A stretch of 64,000 nt of DNA from Enhygromyxa salina (GTDB taxonomy: Bacteria > Myxococcota_A > Polyangia > Nannocystales > Nannocystaceae). The notes beneath the pieces were generated by a model that saw only the letters and a list, made by a program, of their open reading frames with translations, was not told the origin of the DNA and ran no database searches. The position numbers and the translations under genes are program-made. Of this stretch, positions 27,093 to 35,303 are shown piece by piece (the stretch's first letter is position 1; each line of letters opens with the position of its first letter). The DNA lies in contig NZ_JMCC02000099.1 of assembly GCF_000737335.2 (NCBI RefSeq), positions 1-64,000 of the forward strand. Reading direction: 5' to 3'.

Positions 27093-28067
27093 ATGCGCGT
27101 TCACGTGCTCCACCACGGCCGCTGCTTCGACGGCGCCGCCTCGTCGGCGCTGTTCGGCGCGTTCATGCGTGAGCGCCATGGGTCGGAGATCGAGCTGGTC
27201 TATCTCGCCAAGCACCACCGACGCGGGGACCCGTTCGAGGACGCCGACTTCGCGGGCGCGGACGAGGCCGCCGTCGTCGACTTTCGCTACACCCAGCACC
27301 CCCAGCTGACCTGGTACTTCGACCACCATCGGTCCGCGTTCCAGCTCCCGGGGGATCGCGCCCACTTCGAGGCCCGCGAAGGAACCCAGCGCTTTCACGA
27401 TCCAACCGCGCCCAGCTGCACCGGCTACCTGGCCAAGATCGTTGGCGAGCGGTTTGGGTTTGACAGCTCGGCCCACGCAGAGCTGATCCACTGGGCCGAG
27501 ATCATCGACTCGGCCGGGTTCTCGAGCCCCGAGGCCGCCGTGCTGTACGCGGATCCGGCCATGCACCTCGCCGCTTGGATCCAGACCGCCGATGATCCCC
27601 AGGCGATCTCGACCTTCATCGAGGAGCTGGTCGTCACGCCGCTCGCCCGCTTGGCCCAGGCCGACTGGGTCCGCGAGATCGTCGAGCCTCGCTTGGTCTC
27701 GCATCGCCAGGACATCGAGCTGATCCGGCGGCTTGGTCGGACCAAGGGCGGCGTGTTCTCTTATGATCTGCTGGACGAGCCGCCGCGGATCCTGAGCCAC
27801 TTCATCCCCTACTACTTGGCCCCGGGCGCGCACTACAGCCTTGGCGTGTATGGCCACCCCGACGGGGATCTGCGCCTGTCCGTTGGCTTCAACCCCTGGT
27901 TTGACCGCGAGTTGCGGCGTCACGATCTGGCCCAGCTGTGCGAGCGCCACGGCGGCGGTGGGCATCCCTTCGTCGCGGGCGCCTCGTTCGCGTTGGATCA
28001 GATCGACCAGCTGCGAGCGGCACAGGCTGACATCTTGGCCACGCTGCGCGATCCGGCGAGCCGCTGA
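27093..28067 (+). CDS. DHH-family phosphoesterase
   Basis: The 324-residue product (start ATG 27093, HVLHHGRCFDGAASSAL) carries the DHH/DHHA1 fold. Asp residues lie in CFDGAASSAL and VVDFRY, the DHH motif in YFDHHRS, and the glycine-rich GGGGHPFVAG near the C-terminus is typical of DHHA1. Members cleave nanoRNA or cyclic dinucleotides, or act on related phosphodiesters. Which substrate applies here is not clear. It overlaps the next gene by TGATG, so the two are coupled. Confidence 0.85.
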   Translation: MRVHVLHHGRCFDGAASSALFGAFMRERHGSEIELVYLAKHHRRGDPFEDADFAGADEAAVVDFRYTQHPQLTWYFDHHRSAFQLPGDRAHFEAREGTQRFHDPTAPSCTGYLAKIVGERFGFDSSAHAELIHWAEIIDSAGFSSPEAAVLYADPAMHLAAWIQTADDPQAISTFIEELVVTPLARLAQADWVREIVEPRLVSHRQDIELIRRLGRTKGGVFSYDLLDEPPRILSHFIPYYLAPGAHYSLGVYGHPDGDLRLSVGFNPWFDRELRRHDLAQLCERHGGGGHPFVAGASFALDQIDQLRAAQADILATLRDPASR

Positions 28068-28582
28068 TGCCGGTCTCCCAGCACTTGGTCACGCTGCGCA
28101 CCCGCGTGGACCAGCACTTTGACGAAGCCGTGGCGCGCAGCCCCGCTAGCTTCGCGTGTCGGGCGGGCTGTGATCGTTGCTGCGGTCAGCGCTTCTCGGT
28201 GTTCGAGGTCGAGGCCGGGCCGATCCGGGCTGCGCTCGCGGATCTCGCAACGAACGATCCCCCGCTACGCCAGCGGATCCGCGCGCAGGGCCAAGATCCC
28301 AAGTCGACCAGCTGCGCGTTGCTCGTGGATGGGCGGTGCAGCGTGTACGAGCAGCGGCCCCTGATCTGCCGCTCGCACGGGCTGCCGGTCGCCGTCCCCG
28401 ATCCCGAGCGCGCCGACGGACCGCTGCGCGTGGATCACTGCCCCCTCAATTTCGTGGACGATCCCCCACCGCGGCCCAGCGTGCTGATCCTCGACGCCGT
28501 GAACCGGCCGCTGGCCGTGCTGGCTGAGCTGAGCGCGCCCGGCCAGCCACGGGTGGCGCTGGCCGAGCTGGCCGCGACGTAG
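28067..28582 (+). CDS. YkgJ-family cysteine-cluster protein
   Basis: The 171-residue protein has the cysteine pattern of the YkgJ/CxxCxxCC family: FACRAGCDRCCGQRF, then TSCALLVDGRCSVYEQRPLICRSHG, then DHCPLNF. These cysteines are thought to bind zinc or iron. The function of the family is unknown. Its ATG overlaps the stop of the DHH phosphoesterase gene, which suggests linked function. Confidence 0.85.
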   Translation: MPVSQHLVTLRTRVDQHFDEAVARSPASFACRAGCDRCCGQRFSVFEVEAGPIRAALADLATNDPPLRQRIRAQGQDPKSTSCALLVDGRCSVYEQRPLICRSHGLPVAVPDPERADGPLRVDHCPLNFVDDPPPRPSVLILDAVNRPLAVLAELSAPGQPRVALAELAAT

Positions 28583-28607
28583 CGCCACGCTGCACCAGCC
28601 TGCGAAG

Positions 28608-28648
28608 GCGTCCGCACGCGGGCGAGGAGCCCTCGCCGCGCTGAAATG
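28608..28648 (+). repeat. Single copy of the 41-bp hairpin repeat
   Basis: The run GCGTCCGCACGCGGGCGAGG with AGCCCTCGCCGCGCTGAAA is close to the two units at 50.5 kb (read on the minus strand there: GCGTCCGCAAGCGGGCGAG, AAGCCCTCGCCCGAGCTGAA). The core GGCGAGG-AGC-CCTCGCC can fold as a stem. The repeat lies 26 bases after the stop of the YkgJ-like gene. Confidence 0.7.
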
Positions 28649-28695
28649 AAAGGATCCCCGTCCGAGTGCAATGAACACTTGGAACCCGGAGGACG

Positions 28696-28773
28696 ATGAT
28701 GCGCGGATCGAGCTGGAAGATTTGGATCGCGGCCATGCTGCTGGGCGTGTTGCACGTCGCGCTGGCGAGTTGA
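28696..28773 (+). CDS. Candidate 25-residue membrane micropeptide
   Basis: Tandem ATGs at 28696 and 28699 open a frame of 24 to 25 codons ending in TGA at 28771. GGAGG at 28688-28692 is a strong Shine-Dalgarno with 6-base spacing to the second ATG. The peptide (MRGSSWKIWIAAMLLGVL, ending HVALAS) is a basic start followed by one hydrophobic helix. It may be a small membrane protein, or a chance frame, since no relatives can be checked here. It sits between the hairpin repeat and the tRNA promoter. Confidence 0.35.
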   Translation: MMRGSSWKIWIAAMLLGVLHVALAS

Positions 28774-28886
28774 TGCCTCGCGCTCCCGCCGAGGTCGAGA
28801 ACGGCGGGCTGATCGCGCCGCAATCCGGCTGTAGTTGGCGTCTGAGGTACAAATGAGCGTTTTTTTGCTCAATTTCGTTTCAGCTC

Positions 28887-28915
28887 TTGACCGGGCCCTC
28901 GCTTGCGCCTAAATA
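28887..28915 (+). promoter_or_regulatory. Sigma-70-type promoter for the initiator tRNA
   Basis: TTGACC at 28887-28892 and TAAATA at 28910-28915 are separated by exactly 17 bases, close to the consensus for the housekeeping sigma factor. The tRNA begins 29 bases after the -10 box. The upstream T-run (GAGCGTTTTTTTGCTCAA, about 28855-28872) is AT-rich and forms a small hairpin with GAGC/GCTC arms. Confidence 0.75.
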
Positions 28916-28944
28916 CCGCTTCCCGCGGCACTCGCCGCGTCCAC

Positions 28945-29018
28945 TGCGGGGTGGAGCAGCCAGGTAGCTCGCCGGGCTCATAACCCGGAGGCCACAGGTT
29001 CAAATCCTGTCCCCGCTA
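28945..29018 (+). tRNA. Initiator tRNA-fMet (anticodon CAT)
   Basis: The 74-base cloverleaf has acceptor halves GCGGGG (28946-28951) and CCCCGC (29011-29016), the D-arm GAGCAGCCAGGTAGCTC, the anticodon stem CCGGG/CCCGG with loop CTCATAA, and T-arm GTTCAAATC. Three consecutive G-C pairs (GGG/CCC) beside the anticodon loop and an unpaired 1-72 position are the two hallmarks of initiator tRNA. Here bases 1 and 72 are T and T instead of the usual C and A. The CCA end is not encoded: CTC follows the discriminator A. Confidence 0.93.
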
Positions 29019-29024
29019 CTCACT

Positions 29025-29060
29025 AAAGGGCTCGCAGATACACTCTGCGGGCCCTTTTCC
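29025..29060 (+). terminator. Rho-independent terminator of the tRNA
   Basis: AAAGGGCTCGCAG pairs with CTGCGGGCCCTTT with a 7-base loop and one G-T wobble, and the stem runs into TTTTCCT. It lies 6 bases after the tRNA and terminates its transcript. Confidence 0.85.
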
Positions 29061-29540
29061 TAATTCATGCTCCGGGCGGTGGCGCCATGGTGGCCTGGTT
29101 CTCGTAGAAGTGATCGGCTCAGACCCAGCACCGCGCAAGCGATCGCCTTGCTCGGCGCCGAGTCGACCACGCCGATCAGCATGGCCGCACGCATCCGCGG
29201 CCACGCGTCGATCTCCACCGGTACCGAATGAGCTGCTCGCGGACACGAAGCGAGCGCTGTGTCACTTCTTCGAGCCGTAGCGAGCTTCAAGAAACGGCGC
29301 AGCTCGGGGCTCGACCTTCTGCAGTGCAGCAGCCTGCTGCACACCACCCCGGCCGTTCGCCTGCCCGTTCGCCTGCCCGTTCGCCTCGGCGATCTCGATC
29401 ACCTCGCTGGCGGGATCAATCCCCCTCTTCCAACGACGTCGACAGCGCCACCGGTGGCGCAACTCTTCTACGGGACAGCGTCCCGCGGCCGGAAGATAGC
29501 CGGTGCGGCGGCTAGTTGGATCCGGGAACCGGCGCCGCGT
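29061..29540. pseudogene. Non-coding stretch with a possible IS3-type transposase remnant
   Basis: No intact gene is seen in these 480 bases. On the minus strand at 29060-29347 a frame reads MLIGVVDSAPSKAIACAVLG followed by LSRSLLREPG. This is weakly like the AC-x-LLGLSRS start of IS3-family OrfB transposases. It is short, lacks a DDE core, and could be coincidence. The TTCGCC-containing 12-bp unit CGTTCGCCTGCC is repeated three times at 29354-29387. A tRNA next door would be a usual landing place for mobile DNA. Confidence 0.25.
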
Positions 29541-30908
29541 TCACTCGGAGTCGCCGCCGTCGGTGACAGCGTCGCCCGCAACCCCGCCACGCCCACGCCG
29601 GCTGCTCTGCACCTGCCGGCGCCGGGCGACCACCAGATCATCCCCGCCGCCAACGTCTTTGCGGTACCCAAACATCCGCAGCACTTGCTTGACCACGCCG
29701 CCCACCACGACCTGGCTGCCGACCCGCCCAATCCGAATCTCGTCGCCGCCGTCAGCCTGATCAGCCTCGACGTCGACCCCAGGCAGGTACCCCAGCAGCC
29801 CGTCGATCTTGAGCTTGCGCAGCGTGGCCGAGAGCTGCAGCTGCGCGGGCCCGAGGTCGCGCGCGACGAAGAACCCGTCTTCGCCGAGCCCCTGGTACAG
29901 CGGCATCAAGATCCGCCCGGCCGAGGGTGAGTCGACGTCGCCGCTGCGATCGATCGCCAAGCGCTGTCCCCTGCCGATCCCCTGAAAATTATAGAAGCCG
30001 GGATCCATGCGGAACTCGTCTTCTGGCGTGATCGGGTGGCGGTAGACAATCTCGACCGCGCGCGGCAACCCAGCGGCGGCCTGGGCCAGGCGCGCCTCGA
30101 ATCGAGCGATCTCGGGCACGTCCGCGCGGGCGACCAGGCCCGCAGACACCAGCGCGATCCAGATCGCGGCGACGTTGTTCTCGACCGTGCGCGGATCGTC
30201 GTGCTGCCCGGCCTCGAACCCGACGGCGATGTGGCCACGATCGGCGAGGTAGCCCAGCAGCGTGCCTTCTACGGCCTCCTCGAGCCCGAAGATGATCGGG
30301 ACCCGCAGCTCGTAGGCGATCGGACGGTTGCGCAGCGTGTCGGCGACGACCGAGAAAGGCGGGCCCTCGGCGGAGAAGCTGTGCAGATCCATGACCACCA
30401 GCGGGTGATCAAAGGTCTCGTCGAGGCGATCGAAGATGTTCAAGAGCTCGCGCTGCTCGATGTCCTCGGACGACTCTTCGGCGTGGGGGGTGTCGCGCAG
30501 CCGGGCGAGGTGATCCGGGAACCACCGCCGGTTGAGGTCCCGGGTCATGTAGCGGACGTTCTGCGAGAGCGCGCGCAAATTGCCGGCCAGCCCCAGCAGC
30601 CGGCCGCTCACCGCGACCCGACGCTGCCGCAGCTCGTGGAGCACCCGCTGCACGGCGATGACCCCGGCCGGCTCGTTGCCGTGGATCCCACCGACGATGA
30701 CCATCGTGGGCCCCGGTCGCTGCCCTTCGTGGGAGCCGACCCAGCGCCGGGTCAGCGTCGCGCCCTCCACCGGCCAGTTTGGCCGACTCGGGCCGGATGC
30801 CGCTGCGGGCGCGTCCACGTCCGCAGCAGACCCCGCAGCCTTGGCAGAGCTACCACCACCGCCGCGTCCGCTCGCCTCGGACCTGTTGCGCCCCCCGCTA
30901 TTCAGCAC
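29541..30908 (-). CDS. M14-family succinylglutamate desuccinylase/aspartoacylase-like hydrolase
   Basis: The 455-residue product has the AstE/AspA signature: zinc ligands H and E in VGGIHGNEPAG, a third His in VMDLHSFSAEG, and a candidate catalytic Glu in VGFEAGQHDD. DLNRRWFPD follows the family's Asn-Arg pattern. A Gly/Ala/Ser-rich tail of about 50 residues precedes the domain, and an Arg-rich tail ends it. The GTG start at 30908 directly follows the stop of the GCS2-CBS gene, so the two are translated from one transcript. The family releases acyl or amino-acid groups from amide-linked carboxylates. With an amidoligase upstream, an opposite-reaction pair (adding and removing an amide-linked amino acid) is plausible. 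Confidence 0.82.
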   Translation of the reverse strand: MLNSGGRNRSEASGRGGGGSSAKAAGSAADVDAPAAASGPSRPNWPVEGATLTRRWVGSHEGQRPGPTMVIVGGIHGNEPAGVIAVQRVLHELRQRRVAVSGRLLGLAGNLRALSQNVRYMTRDLNRRWFPDHLARLRDTPHAEESSEDIEQRELLNIFDRLDETFDHPLVVMDLHSFSAEGPPFSVVADTLRNRPIAYELRVPIIFGLEEAVEGTLLGYLADRGHIAVGFEAGQHDDPRTVENNVAAIWIALVSAGLVARADVPEIARFEARLAQAAAGLPRAVEIVYRHPITPEDEFRMDPGFYNFQGIGRGQRLAIDRSGDVDSPSAGRILMPLYQGLGEDGFFVARDLGPAQLQLSATLRKLKIDGLLGYLPGVDVEADQADGGDEIRIGRVGSQVVVGGVVKQVLRMFGYRKDVGGGDDLVVARRRQVQSSRRGRGGVAGDAVTDGGDSE

Positions 30909-32831
30909 TCACTTGCCTCGCAAATAATTGTCGAGCAGGCGACTGGAGACCGCGATCAGATCGTGTTCGGTCACGATCCCGACGAGCTTGTCACCGTCGA
31001 CCACTGGCAGCGATCCGACCTTCTGATCGCGCATGATCTCCAACACCTCGAGGGTCGTGGTGTTGGGCGCGACGGTGATCGGATCAGTCTTCATGATCTG
31101 TCGCACGGCCACCTTCTCGGATCCGACCCGATCGAGGTGCCCGCGGGCGACCAGACGTAACACGGCACGGTGCGAGATCAAGCCAACCAGCTTGCCGTCG
31201 TCCTCGACCGGGATGTGGCGAATGCGCTCCCAGTCCATCAGGCTCGCGGCGAGGTCCACGAGGTCCTCGGGGTGCAGCGTAAACAGGTCCGTGGTCATGA
31301 ACTGGCCCGCGGTCAGGTAGTTCTCGCGCACATCGCTGACCTTGTGGAACGCGGCCGGCTCCCAGGCGTGCACGGGATCGCCGACCTGCTGGTGCTCGAG
31401 CATGGCGTGGGTCAGCGCGCGGGACCGGGCATCGCGCGGGCCGTCGGTGGGCATCGTGGCCAGCGAGTTGATCGCCCATTGCGCACCCGTGACGCCCTTC
31501 TTGACCCGCTCTTCGACCACGCCGAGGTAGCGATCGATGTCGGCCCCGTCGATCGAGTGGGCGGTCAGGCCCTCGCGGGCGAGCGGCAGCAGGATGTCCA
31601 GCAGCAGCCGCGGGGCCTCGTAGGCGCGGCCGTCGATCCAGGTCAGGCGCGCGTCGAGCCCGTAGCGCGCGGCCGAGAAGAAGTTGTGCTTGGCGTCATC
31701 GAAGTCCATCACCTTGCTGATGTCGGGGATCTGCGCGGACATGCCCGACATCAAGCCAAAGTAGAAGGCCGCGCTGCCGACCTCGTCGACGACGCTGGGG
31801 CCAGCGGGTAGCGCCCGGTTCTCGATCCGCAGGTGCGGGCTGCCGCCCGGCGAGATCCCGTAGCACGCCCGGTTCCACCGGTAGACCGTGCCGTTGTGTA
31901 GGCGCAGCGCCTTGAGCTCGGGCGCCTTGCCCTGGCGGACCCGCTCCATTGGGTCTTCGTCGAGCGCCGTTGACAGCACCACGCGAAACCGAGCGATGTC
32001 CTCGCGAAAGATCTCCAGCGCCGACTCCTCGACCCAACGATCACCAAAGCCAACGCGAGGTCGCGCGCTGCGAGCCTTGTGGGCGTCGTTGCGGGTGTCG
32101 ACCGAGTGATGGAAGAGGGCGACGCGGGTCTCGTTCCACAGCCGCTTGCCCATGAGCACGGGCGAGTTGACGGCCGACGCCAACACCGGCGCGGTCACGA
32201 CTTGCGCGAGGTTGTAGAGCGGGGCGAACTCGTTGGCGTCGACCTGAAAGTGGATCTGAAAGCTGGTGTTGGCGGCCTCGAGCATGACGTTGTCATGGGT
32301 CAGCTCGAGCTCGTCCTTGCCCTTGATCAACACGTGGAAGTCTTGGCCGCCACGCATGCGCTGCATCGCCCGATTCAACGCGAAGTAGCGCGGCAGCGGG
32401 GTCATGTTCGACATCGCCAGATCGGGCTTGCGCAGGGTCGGCAGGATGCCTGTGAGCACGATCCGCGCGTCGTGGACCGCGGCGGCCTTGCGCGCGACGC
32501 CAAGCACTTCTTCGATCTCGCGCTCGAGCACGCGCAGGCAGTCGCCGCCAAAATCCTGCGGTGAGAGGTTGGCCTCGAGGTTGAACTTGGCCAGCTCCGT
32601 GGTCAGCCGCGGATCGTTCGCGGTCTCGAGCACCTCGGTCGCAACCGGCGCGACCGAGAGCGTGTTGTCGACCAAGAACATCTCTTGCTCGGCCCCGATC
32701 CGGCGCACGCCAGACTCGATCATGCCGCGATCGATCACCTGCTCGAGCGCGTGGAGGTCGGCGAGAATGGCGCGCATGAACGCCCGCAGCTCGGCATCAT
32801 CGTTCGCGTCGGTGACCTCTTGTTCGCCCAT
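30909..32831 (-). CDS. GCS2-type glutamate-cysteine ligase-like protein fused to two CBS domains
   Basis: Residues 1 to about 500 match the GCS2 branch of carboxylate-amine ligases: RIGAEQEMFLVD near the N-terminus, KFNLEANLSPQDF, and SPGGSPHLRIENRALPAGP. Two CBS domains follow at about 505-640 (MTTDLFTLHPEDLVDLAAS, then MKTDPITVAPNTTTLEVLE and VGIVTEHDLIAVSS). CBS pairs bind adenine nucleotides and so could tie ligase activity to the energy state. The real substrates are unknown, and glutathione synthesis is only one option. It is translated just before the M14 hydrolase. Confidence 0.85.
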   Translation of the reverse strand: MGEQEVTDANDDAELRAFMRAILADLHALEQVIDRGMIESGVRRIGAEQEMFLVDNTLSVAPVATEVLETANDPRLTTELAKFNLEANLSPQDFGGDCLRVLEREIEEVLGVARKAAAVHDARIVLTGILPTLRKPDLAMSNMTPLPRYFALNRAMQRMRGGQDFHVLIKGKDELELTHDNVMLEAANTSFQIHFQVDANEFAPLYNLAQVVTAPVLASAVNSPVLMGKRLWNETRVALFHHSVDTRNDAHKARSARPRVGFGDRWVEESALEIFREDIARFRVVLSTALDEDPMERVRQGKAPELKALRLHNGTVYRWNRACYGISPGGSPHLRIENRALPAGPSVVDEVGSAAFYFGLMSGMSAQIPDISKVMDFDDAKHNFFSAARYGLDARLTWIDGRAYEAPRLLLDILLPLAREGLTAHSIDGADIDRYLGVVEERVKKGVTGAQWAINSLATMPTDGPRDARSRALTHAMLEHQQVGDPVHAWEPAAFHKVSDVRENYLTAGQFMTTDLFTLHPEDLVDLAASLMDWERIRHIPVEDDGKLVGLISHRAVLRLVARGHLDRVGSEKVAVRQIMKTDPITVAPNTTTLEVLEIMRDQKVGSLPVVDGDKLVGIVTEHDLIAVSSRLLDNYLRGK

Positions 32832-32970
32832 CTAACCTCACGGTACGCAAGCCGCGGCCCCGCGTGCAAGTCGCCGTGAGCTGAATCCTGCCGGTCTTTT
32901 TGGGGCGGGTGTTGGCACGCTGCCGCCCCCGGCCCCGCTACCATCCGACCATGAACCGCAGGGGTTGGGC

Positions 32971-33423
32971 TTGAAGACGATCATTCAACGGGTCACCCGC
33001 GCGTCTGTGAGCGTCGACGGCGAGCTGGTCGCCAGCATTGGCGCGGGGGTCTTGGCGTTGGTCGGCGTCGAGCGAGGCGACGGGCTCGCCGACGCCCAGG
33101 CGACGGCCCGGAAGCTGGCCAGCCTGCGCATGTTTCCAGGGACCAAGCCGATGGATCGCTGCCTGACGGAGGTCGGCGGCGCAGCGCTGGTGATCAGCCA
33201 GTTCACCCTGGCGGGCAGCCTGCGCAAAGGTCGACGTCCCAGCTTCGATCGGGCCGAAGATCCGCAGCTGGCCGAGCCGCTGTACCTGGCCGTGGCGCAG
33301 TTGCTGCGTGAGCACGGGATCCCGACCCAGACCGGCCAATTCGCGGCGAACATGCAGGTCGAGCTGGTCAACGATGGCCCGGTCACGCTCATGATCTTCA
33401 CGGATGCGGGCGCGATCGTCTGA
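32971..33423 (+). CDS. dtd: D-aminoacyl-tRNA deacylase
   Basis: The 150-residue enzyme hydrolyses D-amino acids from mischarged tRNA. Both active-site motifs are visible: SQFTLAG (residues about 75-82) and NDGPVT near the C-terminus. I chose the TTG at 32971 because the next residues, KTIIQRVTRASV, are the usual family start, and AGGGGT lies 6 bases upstream. The ATG at 32951 is out of frame. It is followed by a kinase gene 41 bases downstream. Confidence 0.93.
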   Translation: MKTIIQRVTRASVSVDGELVASIGAGVLALVGVERGDGLADAQATARKLASLRMFPGTKPMDRCLTEVGGAALVISQFTLAGSLRKGRRPSFDRAEDPQLAEPLYLAVAQLLREHGIPTQTGQFAANMQVELVNDGPVTLMIFTDAGAIV

Positions 33424-33464
33424 CCGCCCTTGCTTTTGGCGGCGCAGGTCTCGAAAGTCGGGCA

Positions 33465-34673
33465 GTGCCCAGCGAAGGCCTCCAGCGCTACCAGATCATG
33501 GAGCGGCTCGGTTCGGGGAGTCAGGGGCACAGCTACCGGGCGATCGACCGCGAGACCCACGAGGACGTGGCGATCAAGGTCCTGTCGCTTGGCGGCGCGA
33601 CGGAGTGGAAGGCCTTCGAGCTGTTCGAGCGCGAGGCCGAGGTGCTCGCGGGCCTGCGCCACCGCGGGATCCCCCGCTACCGGGACTACTTCGCCAGCGA
33701 AGAGAGCGGCGACTATTTCCTGGTCATGGATCTCGTGGTCGGGCACAGCCTGGCGGACGAGCTGGGCGCGACGGGGCGGTTTGACGAGGCCCGGCTGCGC
33801 CGGCTGATGCGCGGCGTGCTCGAGATCCTCGAGTACCTGCACACCCGGTCGCCGCAGGTCATCCACCGCGACATCAAGCCGGCCAACATCGTCGTGGGTG
33901 AGGACGACAGCGTGCACCTGGTCGACTTCGGCGGGGTCAGGGTGCTGACCCGGCTCGAGGGCGGGTCAACGATGATCGGGACCTTCGGCTACATGGCCCC
34001 CGAGCAGCTGCACGGCGACGCGGGGCCGGGGGTGGATCTGTACGCGCTGGGGGCCACGATCGTCGCGCTGGCCACCGGTCGGGCGGCCGACGAGCTGCCG
34101 CATGTGGGCCTGGCGATCGATCTCGATGAGCTGGTCCTGCCCGAGCGCCTGCGCCCGGTGCTGCGGGCCTTGCTCGAGCCGGATCCGCGCGATCGGGTGC
34201 GCTCGGTCGCGGAGGCCCGCGCGCTGCTCGATGGGCGATCCACGAGCAACGGCGCGGCGCCATCCGCCAAGGCCAGGTCCACGTCCACCTCCACGCCCAC
34301 GCCCACGTCCTCCCCCACTGGGCCCGAAACCCCCGCGACCGCGCTGGCGGTGCCGGGGCTGGTCCAAGAGCTGGCGCAGACCCCCAAGCCCATGTCGATC
34401 TTCGTGTGGCTGTTCGCGCTGTTCGGCGCGGGGGCGCTGATCGTGATCGAGTACGCGTTGCTGCCGATCGTGTACCTGTTCTTGCGGGCCGTGGCCGACA
34501 ACAAGAACAACAAGGGTGAGGCGATCGACGACGACAAGGCTGGCATCACCTCGCTGCGCGACCTTCGAAGCTCGACCAGGCGCCAGCGCGAGTTGGTCGC
34601 CCACGTGATCCAGGGGACCTCGCCGCTGCGCGATGACCCCCCTGCCCTGCCGCCGGGTGCCGACGACCGCTGA
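33465..34673 (+). CDS. Hanks-type Ser/Thr protein kinase with C-terminal membrane segment
   Basis: The 402-residue product starts at a GTG. Its kinase domain has the Gly loop LGSGSQGHSY near residue 16, HRDIKPANI near 132, and DFGG (not the usual DFG-I/L/M) near 154, then TMIGTFGYMAPEQLHGD. A Ser/Thr/Pro-rich linker follows, then one long or two short membrane helices at about 310-345 (FVWLFALFGAGALIVIEYAL), and a charged cytoplasmic tail. All catalytic residues are there. It is convergent with the zinc-ribbon gene. Confidence 0.92.
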   Translation: MPSEGLQRYQIMERLGSGSQGHSYRAIDRETHEDVAIKVLSLGGATEWKAFELFEREAEVLAGLRHRGIPRYRDYFASEESGDYFLVMDLVVGHSLADELGATGRFDEARLRRLMRGVLEILEYLHTRSPQVIHRDIKPANIVVGEDDSVHLVDFGGVRVLTRLEGGSTMIGTFGYMAPEQLHGDAGPGVDLYALGATIVALATGRAADELPHVGLAIDLDELVLPERLRPVLRALLEPDPRDRVRSVAEARALLDGRSTSNGAAPSAKARSTSTSTPTPTSSPTGPETPATALAVPGLVQELAQTPKPMSIFVWLFALFGAGALIVIEYALLPIVYLFLRAVADNKNNKGEAIDDDKAGITSLRDLRSSTRRQRELVAHVIQGTSPLRDDPPALPPGADDR

Positions 34674-34687
34674 TCGCGGTGTTCAGC

Positions 34688-35269
34688 TCAGTGCCGAAGC
34701 GTGCGCTTGGGTAAGGGCTTGGGCGGGGTCTCGAGGTGCTCGCTGCGCTCGACCAGCATCTGCACGCTCGCGAGGTGTCGCTCGACCAGCGCCTCGAGAT
34801 AGGTTGCCTGCGACGCGAACACGCTCGCCGCCTCACCGGTCAAGACCCGCAGATCGTGGTCGAGGCAGGCTTCGAATTCCCACAGATCCCAGCGCTCGTC
34901 GTGCGAGACGTACAGCCAGCCGCCAAGCTGCTCGGCCGCGTCGCGCAGGCACTTGCTGCTCCACACCAGCACCGAGAGCCGCACGCTGGACACCTTGGAC
35001 TCGTCGCCGCGCTGGCGATCGAGGGCCCAGCGCAACATCAAGAGCAGCATTTGCGCGCGGCGCAGGCTGTTGAGCGCGGTCTTCCAGCGCTCGATCTCGG
35101 GCGTGTCGGGCAGCTGTCCGTAGGCGGCTTGCCAGCGCACGCGGACCAGATCTTGCCCACCCGCGAGCCCACACGCGCCGCACTCCCACGCCCGCTCGCC
35201 GGCCGCGAGGTGATCGAGCAGATCGGATCCACACGCGCGGCAGCGGTGGCGCTGGAGGACGGGACGCAC
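34688..35269 (-). CDS. Hypothetical protein with N-terminal zinc ribbon
   Basis: The 193-residue product starts at a GTG and has two Cys pairs (CRACGSD and CGACGLAGG) that would bind one zinc. The rest is predicted alpha-helical (LRRAQMLLLMLRWALDRQ, LEALVERHLASVQMLVE), with no match I recognise. The stop is 12 bases from the stop of the convergent kinase gene. Confidence 0.7.
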   Translation of the reverse strand: MRPVLQRHRCRACGSDLLDHLAAGERAWECGACGLAGGQDLVRVRWQAAYGQLPDTPEIERWKTALNSLRRAQMLLLMLRWALDRQRGDESKVSSVRLSVLVWSSKCLRDAAEQLGGWLYVSHDERWDLWEFEACLDHDLRVLTGEAASVFASQATYLEALVERHLASVQMLVERSEHLETPPKPLPKRTLRH

Positions 35270-35303
35270 GGGCTAGCGACACTGTAGCGAAGTCGGGGCG
35301 GCC

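Noticed and set aside
28855..28872. The T-run after the GAGC hairpin as a terminator for the small frame.
   Set aside because: The stem is only 4 bp, so it is more likely AT-rich upstream promoter sequence of the tRNA, although weak termination is possible.
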